Made by a program: the position numbers and the translations under genes
Assembly (NCBI GenBank): GCA_024650095.1
Contig: JANKMV010000066.1
Coordinates: forward strand, 1-5,697
Length of the DNA stretch: 5,697 nt
Reading direction: 5' to 3'
Source: Bacillota bacterium
GTDB lineage: Bacteria > Bacillota > Dethiobacteria > Dethiobacterales > Dethiobacteraceae
Notes under the pieces: generated by a model
Database searches by the model: none
What the model saw: the letters and a program-made list of their open reading frames with translations, nothing else
Told to the model about the DNA's origin: nothing
Shown: positions 1-5,697 of the stretch, one piece after another
Layout of the letters: each line of letters opens with the position of its first letter
How positions within the stretch are numbered: the stretch's first letter is position 1

Positions 1-22
1 ACTAGAATGTTAACCTACGTAT

Positions 23-958
23 TTATTTTGTCAAATTAATGGCGGAAACACCAAATCCGGAACTTCCTGGCGTTATTTGGCCGGGAACGATGGTATCGAC
101 GAAGTAACCTCTGATGATGCTTTCGTTTCCCTGGCCCGGAGGTGCGTTCCGATTTAAGAAAAAGGCGGCGAAACCTACCACTTCCACATCCTGTCTTCCC
201 TGGCCTGTAGGTTGCTTGATTACAGGAAGATAAATAAGTAGTTTACAACCAGGCAAAAAGTTGGTATGCGTACAGCCGGAATTGCATTGATTTACTCTGT
301 GCTCAATGGCCCTTTTTGTGGGGTTCGACATGTTGCCAGGTTCTGTTTCCAGGATATCACCTATTTTAATTGACCCCTGGTACCCTTCTCGTAAATTCTT
401 TTCATACTTGGAAGCTCCCGTGCCCCCTAATGCAAGAACCCCAAAATTACCCGGCCCGATCACTTCATTTAATTTAGGTGATTTAAGCTCATATTCTTGG
501 CCTTTAATTAGCGCCTGCTCAACAATGGTTAAAGGGACAATCCCAACCAAGGAACTAACCGTGCCGGTTGCTGCTATCGCCTGGGCATTTATATCACCCT
601 TCGTAAAGCCGAGTATTGGGGCAAAAAAATAATTGACCGTATCTGCAACAGTTACTGTAATTTCACTGTTATTATTGGCAAGGGAAACAGTAACGTTGGC
701 AGGGTGTGCCCCATTTACTGCGGCATACTCTTGGGCTATGTTAATGGCACTTGTGGGGGAATGAGGCTTTTCCAATAGCTCCTGCGCCCCCGCCAAAGCA
801 GCAGCGTCAGCTGCATTCGTCAGTTTTCTTTTGCAAACAGCTAACATGCCGTAATCTATGACAATTGCCGATGCACCAAGCAAAACAGAGAGTACCATCA
901 CATAAAGCACTATAGCAGACCCTTTTTCTTCTTTTACTAACTGTTTAATGTTTTTCAT
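23..958 (-). CDS. TadG-like pilus-assembly / surface protein
   Basis: Predicted 311-residue protein with a TadE/TadG-type N-terminus. A short basic start (MKNIKQLVKEEKG) leads into one hydrophobic segment at about residues 14-36, followed by the hallmark stretch at about 43-60 (KRKLTNAADAAALAGAQE), typical of the putative Flp pilus-assembly TadG-like N-terminal family. The rest should lie outside the cytoplasmic membrane. It is rich in Gly, Asn and beta-type segments and has three clustered cysteines (C225, C229, C238) that could form a disulfide or bind metal. Unlike TadE next door, it lacks the Glu expected at +5 after the Gly, so prepilin-peptidase processing is doubtful. The ATG at 958 is chosen because GGAGGGG lies 7 bases upstream; an upstream ATG at 1009 would only add residues overlapping tadE. 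It starts one base after the tadE stop, so the two are probably translationally coupled. TadG-family proteins are thought to help anchor or assemble Tad pili; the exact role here is unknown. Confidence 0.8.
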   Translation of the reverse strand: MKNIKQLVKEEKGSAIVLYVMVLSVLLGASAIVIDYGMLAVCKRKLTNAADAAALAGAQELLEKPHSPTSAINIAQEYAAVNGAHPANVTVSLANNNSEITVTVADTVNYFFAPILGFTKGDINAQAIAATGTVSSLVGIVPLTIVEQALIKGQEYELKSPKLNEVIGPGNFGVLALGGTGASKYEKNLREGYQGSIKIGDILETEPGNMSNPTKRAIEHRVNQCNSGCTHTNFLPGCKLLIYLPVIKQPTGQGRQDVEVVGFAAFFLNRNAPPGQGNESIIRGYFVDTIVPGQITPGSSGFGVSAINLTK

Positions 959-959
959 C

Positions 960-1382
960 TCATGACCCCTCCAGTACATATTCAACACGCATAGTGGAGT
1001 CAGAAGCATGACTAAAGCTTTCTCCTAGAAACTTGTTCATAAACGGTACTATTGTTTTTGTATCGGCCTCCACCTGTACCTTGACTTTTTGACCATAGAT
1101 ACGGGTACCGGCTGGAAGGATATGTATGGTAATTTCTTTAAGAAAGACGGAGCCGCTTAAAGCATCCTCCACCAAAGCAGTTACCTCTGTGTCGCTTGCA
1201 CCCACTGCAGCGATTCGTGCCCCGTCACGTGCAGCGCTGGTCACCGCAATCTGACCGCTCATGATAATGCCAAATTGGATTATACCCATAAAGACCAATA
1301 ACAAGACCGGCAGAACCAAGGCTAATTCTACAATAGCCTGTCCCTGCTCCTTTTGGGGAATACGTAACAGAGATACTCTCAC
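960..1382 (-). CDS. TadE-like pseudopilin
   Basis: Predicted 140-residue TadE-family protein. The N-terminus carries a prepilin-like signal: a polar leader, then KEQGQAIVELALVLPVL. Cleavage after G14 would put E19 at +5, the position used by type IV-like prepilin peptidases. A hydrophobic helix spans about residues 16-40 and is followed by the family's conserved segment (AVTSAARDGARIAAVG, 46-61). The remaining 80 residues look like a small beta-rich external domain without cysteines. The length is normal for TadE. The start is a GTG at 1382, with AGGAAGG 10 bases upstream; no nearer in-frame alternative fits. TadE proteins are minor pseudopilins of the Tad/Flp system, inserted in the membrane and thought to prime or assemble the pilus with TadG-like partners. 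The next gene begins one base after this stop, forming a two-gene unit. No tadZ, tadA, tadB, tadC, flp or prepilin-peptidase gene lies in the window, so the pair may be part of a split locus or serve another surface role. Confidence 0.85.
   Translation of the reverse strand: MRVSLLRIPQKEQGQAIVELALVLPVLLLVFMGIIQFGIIMSGQIAVTSAARDGARIAAVGASDTEVTALVEDALSGSVFLKEITIHILPAGTRIYGQKVKVQVEADTKTIVPFMNKFLGESFSHASDSTMRVEYVLEGS
966..972 (-). promoter_or_regulatory. Ribosome binding site deciding the tadG-like start
   Basis: GGAGGGG on the minus strand, 7 bases before the ATG at 958. It lies inside the last codons of the tadE-like gene (Leu-Glu-Gly-Ser-stop), which supports coupled translation and argues against the longer start at 1009. 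Confidence 0.75.
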
Positions 1383-1425
1383 CTTTCCACGTCCTTCCTA
1401 GCAAAATAAACAATTCCCTTCTGTT

Positions 1426-1431
1426 ATCATA
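1426..1431 (-). promoter_or_regulatory. Possible -10 element for the tadE-tadG unit
   Basis: TATGAT on the minus strand, about 44 bases before the GTG start, which would give a leader of roughly 37 bases. No good TTGACA-like -35 is seen at 16-18 bases, so this would need an activator or another sigma factor. It rests on one hexamer only. Confidence 0.25.
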
Positions 1432-1493
1432 TAGCAGAGTGAAATCTAAAACATGAAACGATAGTCACTACTATTGTAGGACTTTTTACCTAG

Positions 1494-1522
1494 TGCAATG
1501 AAGAGTGTCCTTACTCATTGCA
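1494..1522. promoter_or_regulatory. Perfect 8-bp dyad upstream of tadE (operator-like)
   Basis: TGCAATGA (1494-1501) and TCATTGCA (1515-1522) are exact reverse complements separated by 13 bases. The half-sites are centred 21 bp apart, two turns of the DNA helix, as for a dimeric regulator. The dyad is about 110 bp upstream of the tadE start and about 100 bp beyond the ligD stop. Smaller dyads sit beside it toward tadE: ATAGT/ACTAT (1461-1474), CTAC/GTAG (1468-1479) and TAGG/CCTA (1477-1492). No T-run follows, so it does not look like an intrinsic terminator. The binding protein is unknown. Confidence 0.4.
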
Positions 1523-1572
1523 AGCTATAATTTCCTTGCCACTATGAAAAACCAGGGAGTGTTACCAGTACT

Positions 1573-1617
1573 TAAAAACGCTATTTGGGAGAGTGTGCCT
1601 TTCTTGATACACATTCC
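1573..1617 (-). terminator. Weak candidate terminator after ligD
   Basis: Just past the ligD stop, the minus strand can fold GGAATGTGT against ACACTCTCC (1609-1617 with 1588-1596) with two mismatches and a 12-base loop. A run of five T follows about ten bases later (1574-1578). The stem is imperfect and the T-run is distant, so this is only a possible end of the ligD transcript. Confidence 0.25.
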
Positions 1618-1623
1618 ATTAAT

Positions 1624-4086
1624 TTAGCGGAAACGTTGCTCAAGCTTTGTAATACTTTTTTTTATGTCTATTCCTGGACCCAAAACTCCTTTAAAAAGGT
1701 CACCTAGTTTTTCCACCCGTTTCTGGATGTTTTTCATGGTAAAGGCGTGAGGGTCTAACCCAAGTTTCACTTCCTGCCAGCGCAGCGGGGTGGAGACTGT
1801 GGCTTGGGGACGGGGTCGAATACTATAGACAGAAGCTAGAGTTTGACCAGGACGATTCTGTAGAAAGTCAAGATACACTTTCTGTTGGCGTTTTTTGGGA
1901 CTGCGTTCGATACTGGTAAAACTGGGCACAAGATTATGGACAAGGGTGGCGATGAGTCGGGCAAATTCACGAACCACATCATAACCATATTGCGCCTGCA
2001 GGGGAATGAAGATGTGGATACCCGTTGCACCGGAGGTTTTAGGGAAACTGACAATGTCTGCACTTTCTAAAACCTCATACACAGCCAAAGCTGTTTCCAC
2101 CACTTTAGCAAAGGAAATATCTTCAGGATCTAAATCTATGACCAAATAATCTGGATGATCTAAGCTCTGGACACGGGATAGCCAAGGGTTAATTTCGATA
2201 CAACCCAAGTTTGCCATATAAATGAGGGTTTGCTCATTTTGACATAGCAAATAGAGTATACTTTTTTCATTAGATGCGGAGAAAACGGCATGGGTATGCA
2301 CCCATTCAGGGATAAAGTCACTGACATTTTTTTGATAGAAACCACCTTCGCTAATACCATTGGGTGTACGATACAATGACTGCGGTCGATCCTTTAGATA
2401 GGGTAAAATGTGGCTTGCCATACTTCGATAGTAGGAGATGACTTCGCCCTTTGTATACTGTTCTTCAGGCCAATACATCTTATCAAGATTTGTTAGCTTT
2501 ACTCTTTGCTTATTAATGGTGACTTCTGGCTCTACGGTAGGAGATGGCTTGGCTTCAGCTGCTTCATTTTTCTTCATAGAGATCTCATTTTCTTCAGGTT
2601 GATGTTCACTTAGGGTAGTTGCACCAGACTTCTGCTTTTGTATATTTTCTGCTTTTTTACCTGCCTTTACGCCCAGAAAAACAGGATGGCGCATAATTCC
2701 CTCGTCAGTCCATTCGGAGAATTTCACATCACAGACAATACTAGGTGAAACCCACGTAATAACATCTTTGGCAGTGATACGCTGTGTAAATGGAGATTCT
2801 GTTTGTACCAGAGGTTGAAGCAAGTTGTATGTCTCCAGCAAGGTGGTGGCGGTAAATCCAGTACCACAGTTACCAACATGGAGTAGCTCTCCCTTTTCAT
2901 ACACTCCTAGCACTAAAGAGCCAAGATATTTGCGGCTGCCTTTGGGTCGAGTAAAGCCACAGATAATGCACTCCTGTTTAACTATGACTTTAATCTTTTG
3001 CCACTCATTGCTTCGTTTACCCTCTTGATAACGGCTAGCGCTTCGTTTGGCAATGATCCCTTCCAGCCCATTTTCCTCTGCTACGGCGAAGAACGCTTTA
3101 CCAGATTCGGCAATTTCATCAACGTATCTGATAATAGGCTGTGCGAGCAGAAACTGTTTTAGTTTTGCTTTTCTCTCCTGTAAGGGAAGACTGCGTAGGT
3201 CCTTGCCCTCTAGATACAAGAGGTCAAACACGAAGTAGGTAAGTTCGCCAACGCCACCTTTGGCATAGTTTTGCAAGAGCTGAAATTTGGACCGCCCGAG
3301 TTCGTCCAATATCACAACTTCACCGTCATAAACAGCATCTACGCCCCCTGTCAGCGCTTTTGCAATGGGGTCAAACAGTTGCGTAAAGGAATTGAGATTA
3401 CGAGAATAAAGCTCAACCTTCCCCTGTTCAACCTCAGCGATGGTGCGATACCCATCGAGCTTAATTTCAAAAATCCAGTCTTTGTGATCAAACACATCCG
3501 ATACCAGTGTTGCCAGCATAGGTTTAATTTTGTGCGGAAAGGGATCATCGAAGGCCGTTATGTGGAAATCCTCAACAGCATATTCATCCTTCTTTTTTAG
3601 TAAAAGCCAACTGTTATCCTGCTTGGACTTCATCTTAATAAGGGCAAACTTCCCCTGTAACTTGTTTCCTTTCAGGACAAATTTCAAGTCACCTTTTGCT
3701 AATCCTTGCCTTGTGGATACTACTGTTTCAGCCCGACCCTCGTTATCATACGAATGATACGTGCCTTCATCCCAAATGAATACCGAACCTGCACCATAAT
3801 TACCCGCTTGTATCGTCCCCTCAAAATCTTTATAGTCATAGGGATGGTCTTCCACCATCATGGCCAGTCTTTTTTGTGAGGGATCGAGTGTAGGGCCTTT
3901 GGGAACAGCCCAACTCTTTAACACACCATCAAGCTCTAGACGAAAATCATAATGAAGATGTGATGCATAATGCTTTTGCACAACAAAACGTAACCCCGCG
4001 TTAGACTCTTTAATCTCTGCCGCCGGCTCTTTTGTATCTGTAAAATCTCTTTTCTTTTCATACTCATCTAATTTCATTTTGATCAC
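1624..4086 (-). CDS. ligD: DNA ligase D, PE-LIG-POL architecture (bacterial NHEJ)
   Basis: An 820-residue multifunctional enzyme for non-homologous end joining: it trims, fills and seals double-strand breaks, normally recruited by Ku. Residues 30-165 form the 3'-phosphoesterase domain, with metal and phosphate ligands H39, H45, D47, R49 (HLHYDFRLE) and H81 plus Y85 (EDHPYDY), all present. Residues 185-370 are the ATP-dependent ligase core: adenylated K209 in EIKLDGYR (motif I), D254-E256 in YDGEVV (III), FVFDLLYLEG (IIIa), E342 in LEGIIAKR (IV), K364/K366 in EWQKIKV (V). An OB-fold follows to about 475, then a charged linker (476-520). Residues 521-815 are the archaeo-eukaryotic primase-type polymerase, with D651/D653 in VIDLDPED, SGATGIHI (685-692) and probable third carboxylate D740. 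All three domains look intact. The order matches Pseudomonas LigD, not mycobacterial POL-PE-LIG or Bacillus LIG-POL. The GTG at 4086 is preferred (GGAAGAG 6 bases upstream); an ATG at 4077 would have 15-base spacing. No ku gene lies in the window. Confidence 0.96.
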   Translation of the reverse strand: MIKMKLDEYEKKRDFTDTKEPAAEIKESNAGLRFVVQKHYASHLHYDFRLELDGVLKSWAVPKGPTLDPSQKRLAMMVEDHPYDYKDFEGTIQAGNYGAGSVFIWDEGTYHSYDNEGRAETVVSTRQGLAKGDLKFVLKGNKLQGKFALIKMKSKQDNSWLLLKKKDEYAVEDFHITAFDDPFPHKIKPMLATLVSDVFDHKDWIFEIKLDGYRTIAEVEQGKVELYSRNLNSFTQLFDPIAKALTGGVDAVYDGEVVILDELGRSKFQLLQNYAKGGVGELTYFVFDLLYLEGKDLRSLPLQERKAKLKQFLLAQPIIRYVDEIAESGKAFFAVAEENGLEGIIAKRSASRYQEGKRSNEWQKIKVIVKQECIICGFTRPKGSRKYLGSLVLGVYEKGELLHVGNCGTGFTATTLLETYNLLQPLVQTESPFTQRITAKDVITWVSPSIVCDVKFSEWTDEGIMRHPVFLGVKAGKKAENIQKQKSGATTLSEHQPEENEISMKKNEAAEAKPSPTVEPEVTINKQRVKLTNLDKMYWPEEQYTKGEVISYYRSMASHILPYLKDRPQSLYRTPNGISEGGFYQKNVSDFIPEWVHTHAVFSASNEKSILYLLCQNEQTLIYMANLGCIEINPWLSRVQSLDHPDYLVIDLDPEDISFAKVVETALAVYEVLESADIVSFPKTSGATGIHIFIPLQAQYGYDVVREFARLIATLVHNLVPSFTSIERSPKKRQQKVYLDFLQNRPGQTLASVYSIRPRPQATVSTPLRWQEVKLGLDPHAFTMKNIQKRVEKLGDLFKGVLGPGIDIKKSITKLEQRFR

Positions 4087-4188
4087 ACATTTCTCTTCCG
4101 CTTCTTTTTAAGTATCATACTATCGTACATTGACTTCTATTTGTCTGGATTTCGAGCTTACTACATATTGCCTTTTTATGATACCAGT

Positions 4189-4348
4189 ACTGTGGCGAAC
4201 ATATGCGGTGATTTAACTCGCCAGATTTTTTCCGCAATCCAGATCTACATCTAATACAGCTACAAGCGCCAGTAGGCTGGGAGCCTTCTGCACCAACGCA
4301 CGCAGAATATGCTAGGCGAATAAAAGTTTTCACCTAAAACTGTGGCGA
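4189..4348. repeat. Structured repeat-rich element flanked by 10-bp direct repeats
   Basis: ACTGTGGCGA occurs exactly at 4189-4198 and 4339-4348. Between the copies, the ends are imperfectly inverted: GGTGA (4207-4211) with TCACC (4330-4334), AACT (4215-4218) with AGTT (4325-4328), and CGCC (4219-4222) with GGCG (4315-4318). Inside are two adjacent perfect hairpins, GGCT-GGG-AGCC (4275-4285) and TTCTGC/GCAGAA (4286-4307, 10-base loop). This gives a branched fold of about 130 bases bounded by inverted ends. It could be a miniature inverted-repeat or REP-like intergenic element, or a structured leader RNA. I do not recognise a named family. Confidence 0.4.
4193..4231 (+). terminator. Terminator-like hairpin with T6 tail
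   Basis: TGGCGA (4193-4198) is the reverse complement of TCGCCA (4218-4223), giving a 6-bp stem with a 19-base loop, followed after two bases by six T (4226-4231). The polarity is rightward, toward hflK. No rightward gene precedes it, so it may stop transcription antisense to ligD, act as an attenuator, or be chance. The loop is long for an efficient terminator. Confidence 0.3.
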
Positions 4349-4483
4349 GCTCGTGGTGAAGATGTTACACTAGAGAAGACGTTCTGCATAGCTGGGTTGT
4401 GCGGTGATATGGGAGGTTTACCACCGAAAAACAGTTACTGACCATAACAACAGTTTAGAGAGAACACTAGACTATGATTACAA

Positions 4484-4489
4484 AGGGAG
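4484..4489 (+). promoter_or_regulatory. Ribosome binding site deciding the hflK start
   Basis: AGGGAG followed by 7 bases and ATG at 4497. It supports this start over the in-frame GTG at 4404, which would place 31 extra polar residues before the membrane anchor and lacks a comparable site. Confidence 0.75.
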
Positions 4490-4496
4490 ATTATTT

Positions 4497-5429
4497 ATGG
4501 AGAGCAAGAAACTTATAGGAAGCTTTTTGGGAATTGTGCTTGTTGGTATTCTCGTGCTGAGCCTAGCAACTTGCTGGTTCACTGTCGATCAATCCGAACA
4601 AGCCATTGTCGTAACTTTAGGCAAACCGAATCCAGCCATCGTTTCCGCTGGATTGAATTTTAAATTACCCTATCCCATTCAACAGGTAGAAAAAATGTCA
4701 AGGGAAACGTTTAGTTTAACCTTTGGCTATGAAGAGAATGATGCGGGTGACTATACCGTACATGAGCAAGATGCAAAAATGGTCACCGGAGATGAAAATA
4801 TCATTCTTGCTGATTTAGAGGTTCAGTGGAGAATCACCGATCCGGTAGCATTTCTGTATAATACAGAAAACCCACATACCATCCTCTACAATGCCACTTC
4901 AGCTTCATTACGCGGCATCATTGGTAGTGCTACCGTTGATGATGCCCTCACAGATGGCAGAAGTGAAATTATGAATGACGTACGCGAATTACTATCCTCG
5001 AAGGTAGAGCTTTATAATATCGGCATCACCATCGTCAATGTTAACCTACAAGACGTGGACTTACCCAATGAAGAGGTTAGTTTAGCGTTTCGTAAAGTAA
5101 CGGACGCTCGGGAAGAACGAAACACTAAAATTAACGAAGCAAACCGCTACCGTAATGAAAACTTAAATATAGCTAAGGGTGAAAGTGCGGCCATGATTAG
5201 TCGCGCAGAAGGTCAACGGATAGCCAGGATTGAGGGTGCTCGTGGAGACGTGGCGAAATTTAATGCCATTTACGCAGAATACGGTAACAACAAGAGTATC
5301 ACTCGCCAGCGTTTGATCTTAGAGGTCATGGATGAAATTCTGCCCGGTGCACAGATATACATTATGAATGAAGGTTCAGATACTGTAAAATACCTCCCAC
5401 TCTCAACTGTCAAAGGAGGTAGCCAATAA
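4497..5429 (+). CDS. hflK: HflK, SPFH-domain regulator of the FtsH protease
   Basis: A 310-residue SPFH (stomatin/prohibitin/flotillin/HflK-C) protein. A short five-residue head precedes one membrane anchor at about residues 6-26, then the SPFH start (VDQSEQAIVVTLGKPNPAIV, G52 to P60 with AGLNFKLPYP). Strong HflK signatures follow: VTGDENIILADLEVQWRITD (96-115), SASLRGIIG (135-143), DALTDGRSEI (149-158), YNIGITIVNVNLQDVDLP (173-190). A charged coiled-coil stretch covers about 195-260 (REERNTKINEANRYRNE, then Ala/Glu/Arg-rich), and the end has ITRQRLILEVMDEILPG (268-284) and YLPLSTVKGG. In the known system HflK and HflC alternate in a large ring around FtsH at the membrane and limit its access to membrane substrates. 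It is followed directly by hflC (TAATG overlap). Unusually for HflK, it lacks the roughly 80-residue cytoplasmic N-terminal tail of the E. coli protein. HflK is favoured over HflC from the central and C-terminal motifs. Confidence 0.92.
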   Translation: MESKKLIGSFLGIVLVGILVLSLATCWFTVDQSEQAIVVTLGKPNPAIVSAGLNFKLPYPIQQVEKMSRETFSLTFGYEENDAGDYTVHEQDAKMVTGDENIILADLEVQWRITDPVAFLYNTENPHTILYNATSASLRGIIGSATVDDALTDGRSEIMNDVRELLSSKVELYNIGITIVNVNLQDVDLPNEEVSLAFRKVTDAREERNTKINEANRYRNENLNIAKGESAAMISRAEGQRIARIEGARGDVAKFNAIYAEYGNNKSITRQRLILEVMDEILPGAQIYIMNEGSDTVKYLPLSTVKGGSQ

Positions 5430-5697
5430 TGTCAGATTTCAAAAAAATCATTGAACAAATAATTGCCATAAGTAAAGGTGGCTCTACTCCCAGAGCAGTA
5501 AAAGGCGATGGTGAGCAACCATCCACACAAAAGGTTACACAAGCAAATTTAAAGGATAATAAACCGGCTGTGATTACCATTGCTATAATTATCTTTATAG
5601 CCATTTCTTTGTTAAACAGTATCTATATTGTGAAGCCGAATGAATACAAAGTTGTTCGCCAATTCGGAGAAGTGGTGCGGGTGGTAAAGGAAGCAGG
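5429..5697 (+). CDS. hflC: HflC, SPFH-domain partner of HflK (N-terminal part, runs off the window)
   Basis: Start of a second SPFH protein; 89 complete codons are visible and the gene is cut by the window edge. The ATG at 5429 overlaps the hflK stop (TAATG) and has an excellent AAAGGAGGT at 5412-5420, 8 bases away, so the two are co-translated in about equal amounts, as suits an alternating HflK/HflC ring. About 46 polar residues (SDFKKIIEQIIAISKGGST, then Gln/Lys/Thr-rich) come first, then a membrane helix at about 47-66 (AVITIAIIIFIAISLLNSIY), then the SPFH entry VKPNEYKVVRQFGEVVRVV. This entry resembles HflC (VVKEGERG..LRFGKVLR in E. coli). The cytoplasmic head before the anchor is unusual, since E. 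coli HflC begins almost directly with its anchor. The call as HflC rather than a second HflK rests on order and this short motif. Confidence 0.8.
   Translation, partial: MSDFKKIIEQIIAISKGGSTPRAVKGDGEQPSTQKVTQANLKDNKPAVITIAIIIFIAISLLNSIYIVKPNEYKVVRQFGEVVRVVKEA

Larger units (their letters stand above)
4087..4496. other. 410-bp divergent intergenic region between ligD and hflK
   Basis: No convincing gene is present. The region must hold the promoters of both ligD (leftward) and hflK (rightward), but I see no well-spaced -35/-10 pair for either. TATGAT-like hexamers occur at 4177-4182 and 4473-4478 (plus) and in AGTATGATAC upstream of ligD (minus, about 4111-4120), none with a good -35. The middle part, about 4189-4350, is rich in short repeats and stems and is listed separately. 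Near hflK, CGGTG (4402-4406) can pair with CACCG (4422-4426) around a 15-base loop, and AACAGTT is repeated at about 4430 and 4449. Confidence 0.6.

Noticed and set aside
306..632. 108-codon plus-strand frame opposite the TadG-like gene
   Set aside because: It is antisense to a gene with a clear family N-terminus and a good ribosome binding site; no supporting motif or start signal.
959..1009. Upstream ATG at 1009 giving the TadG-like protein 17 extra residues
   Set aside because: It lies inside tadE, and the strong GGAGGGG sits just before the ATG at 958, where the family-like N-terminus begins.
3271..3600. 109-codon plus-strand frame antisense to ligD, and several similar 60-75-codon frames within 1836-3757
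   Set aside because: They overlap conserved ligase and polymerase domains on the other strand or frame and show no recognisable protein features; ordinary shadows of ligD.
4115..4333. A 72-codon minus-strand reading frame in the ligD-hflK spacer, with six cysteines
   Set aside because: It starts with a GTG without any ribosome binding site, runs through the repeat-rich stems, would end close upstream of the ligD start, and matches no family I recognise. The cysteine content is more likely a by-product of the GC-rich stems.
4473..4478. TATGAT as the hflK promoter -10
   Set aside because: No -35 lies at a workable distance, and transcription would start at or within the ribosome binding site (AGGGAG at 4484).
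4404..4496. Upstream GTG giving HflK 31 extra residues
   Set aside because: The added residues are polar with no family resemblance, and the ATG at 4497 has a well-spaced AGGGAG. The extension would also cross a potential hairpin at 4402-4426.
5410..5604. 64-codon minus-strand frame with a hydrophobic stretch
   Set aside because: It is the reverse of the hflC start and membrane-anchor coding sequence; hydrophobicity on the opposite strand is expected there.

Overview
The window looks like chromosomal DNA from a low-to-moderate G+C, probably anaerobic and spore-forming Firmicute of the Clostridia/Negativicutes type. This is inferred from AGGAGG-type ribosome binding sites, GTG starts, codon use, a Tad-type pseudopilin pair and an hflK-hflC pair. 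No ribosomal RNA or other taxonomic marker is present, so the assignment stays loose.

Layout: on the minus strand, read from high to low coordinates, lies a large ligD gene (4086 to 1624). It encodes a three-domain DNA-repair enzyme in the order phosphoesterase, ATP-dependent ligase, polymerase/primase. After a 241-bp gap come two tightly coupled genes for a TadE-like pseudopilin (1382-960) and a TadG-like secreted or pilus-associated protein (958-23). On the plus strand, diverging from ligD across a 410-bp intergenic region, are hflK (4497-5429) and the beginning of hflC (5429 to the window edge). These two overlap by one base and encode SPFH-domain partners of the FtsH protease.

Three functional units therefore meet here: non-homologous end joining (LigD; no Ku gene is visible), cell-surface or Tad pilus assembly (TadE/TadG; the ATPase, platform, secretin and prepilin genes are not in the window), and membrane-protein quality control (HflK/HflC). 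I see no sign that the three act together; they look like neighbours with separate transcription.

The least explained DNA is non-coding. The ligD-hflK gap has short direct repeats, nested inverted repeats and a hairpin followed by six T. The ligD-tadE gap has an 8-bp perfect dyad with 21-bp centre-to-centre spacing, upstream of tadE. I found no CRISPR array, tRNA, rRNA, insertion sequence or clear defence system, and I do not claim a new system. The best leads are the structured ligD-hflK spacer, the tadE dyad, and sequence variations within LigD and the HflK/HflC pair.
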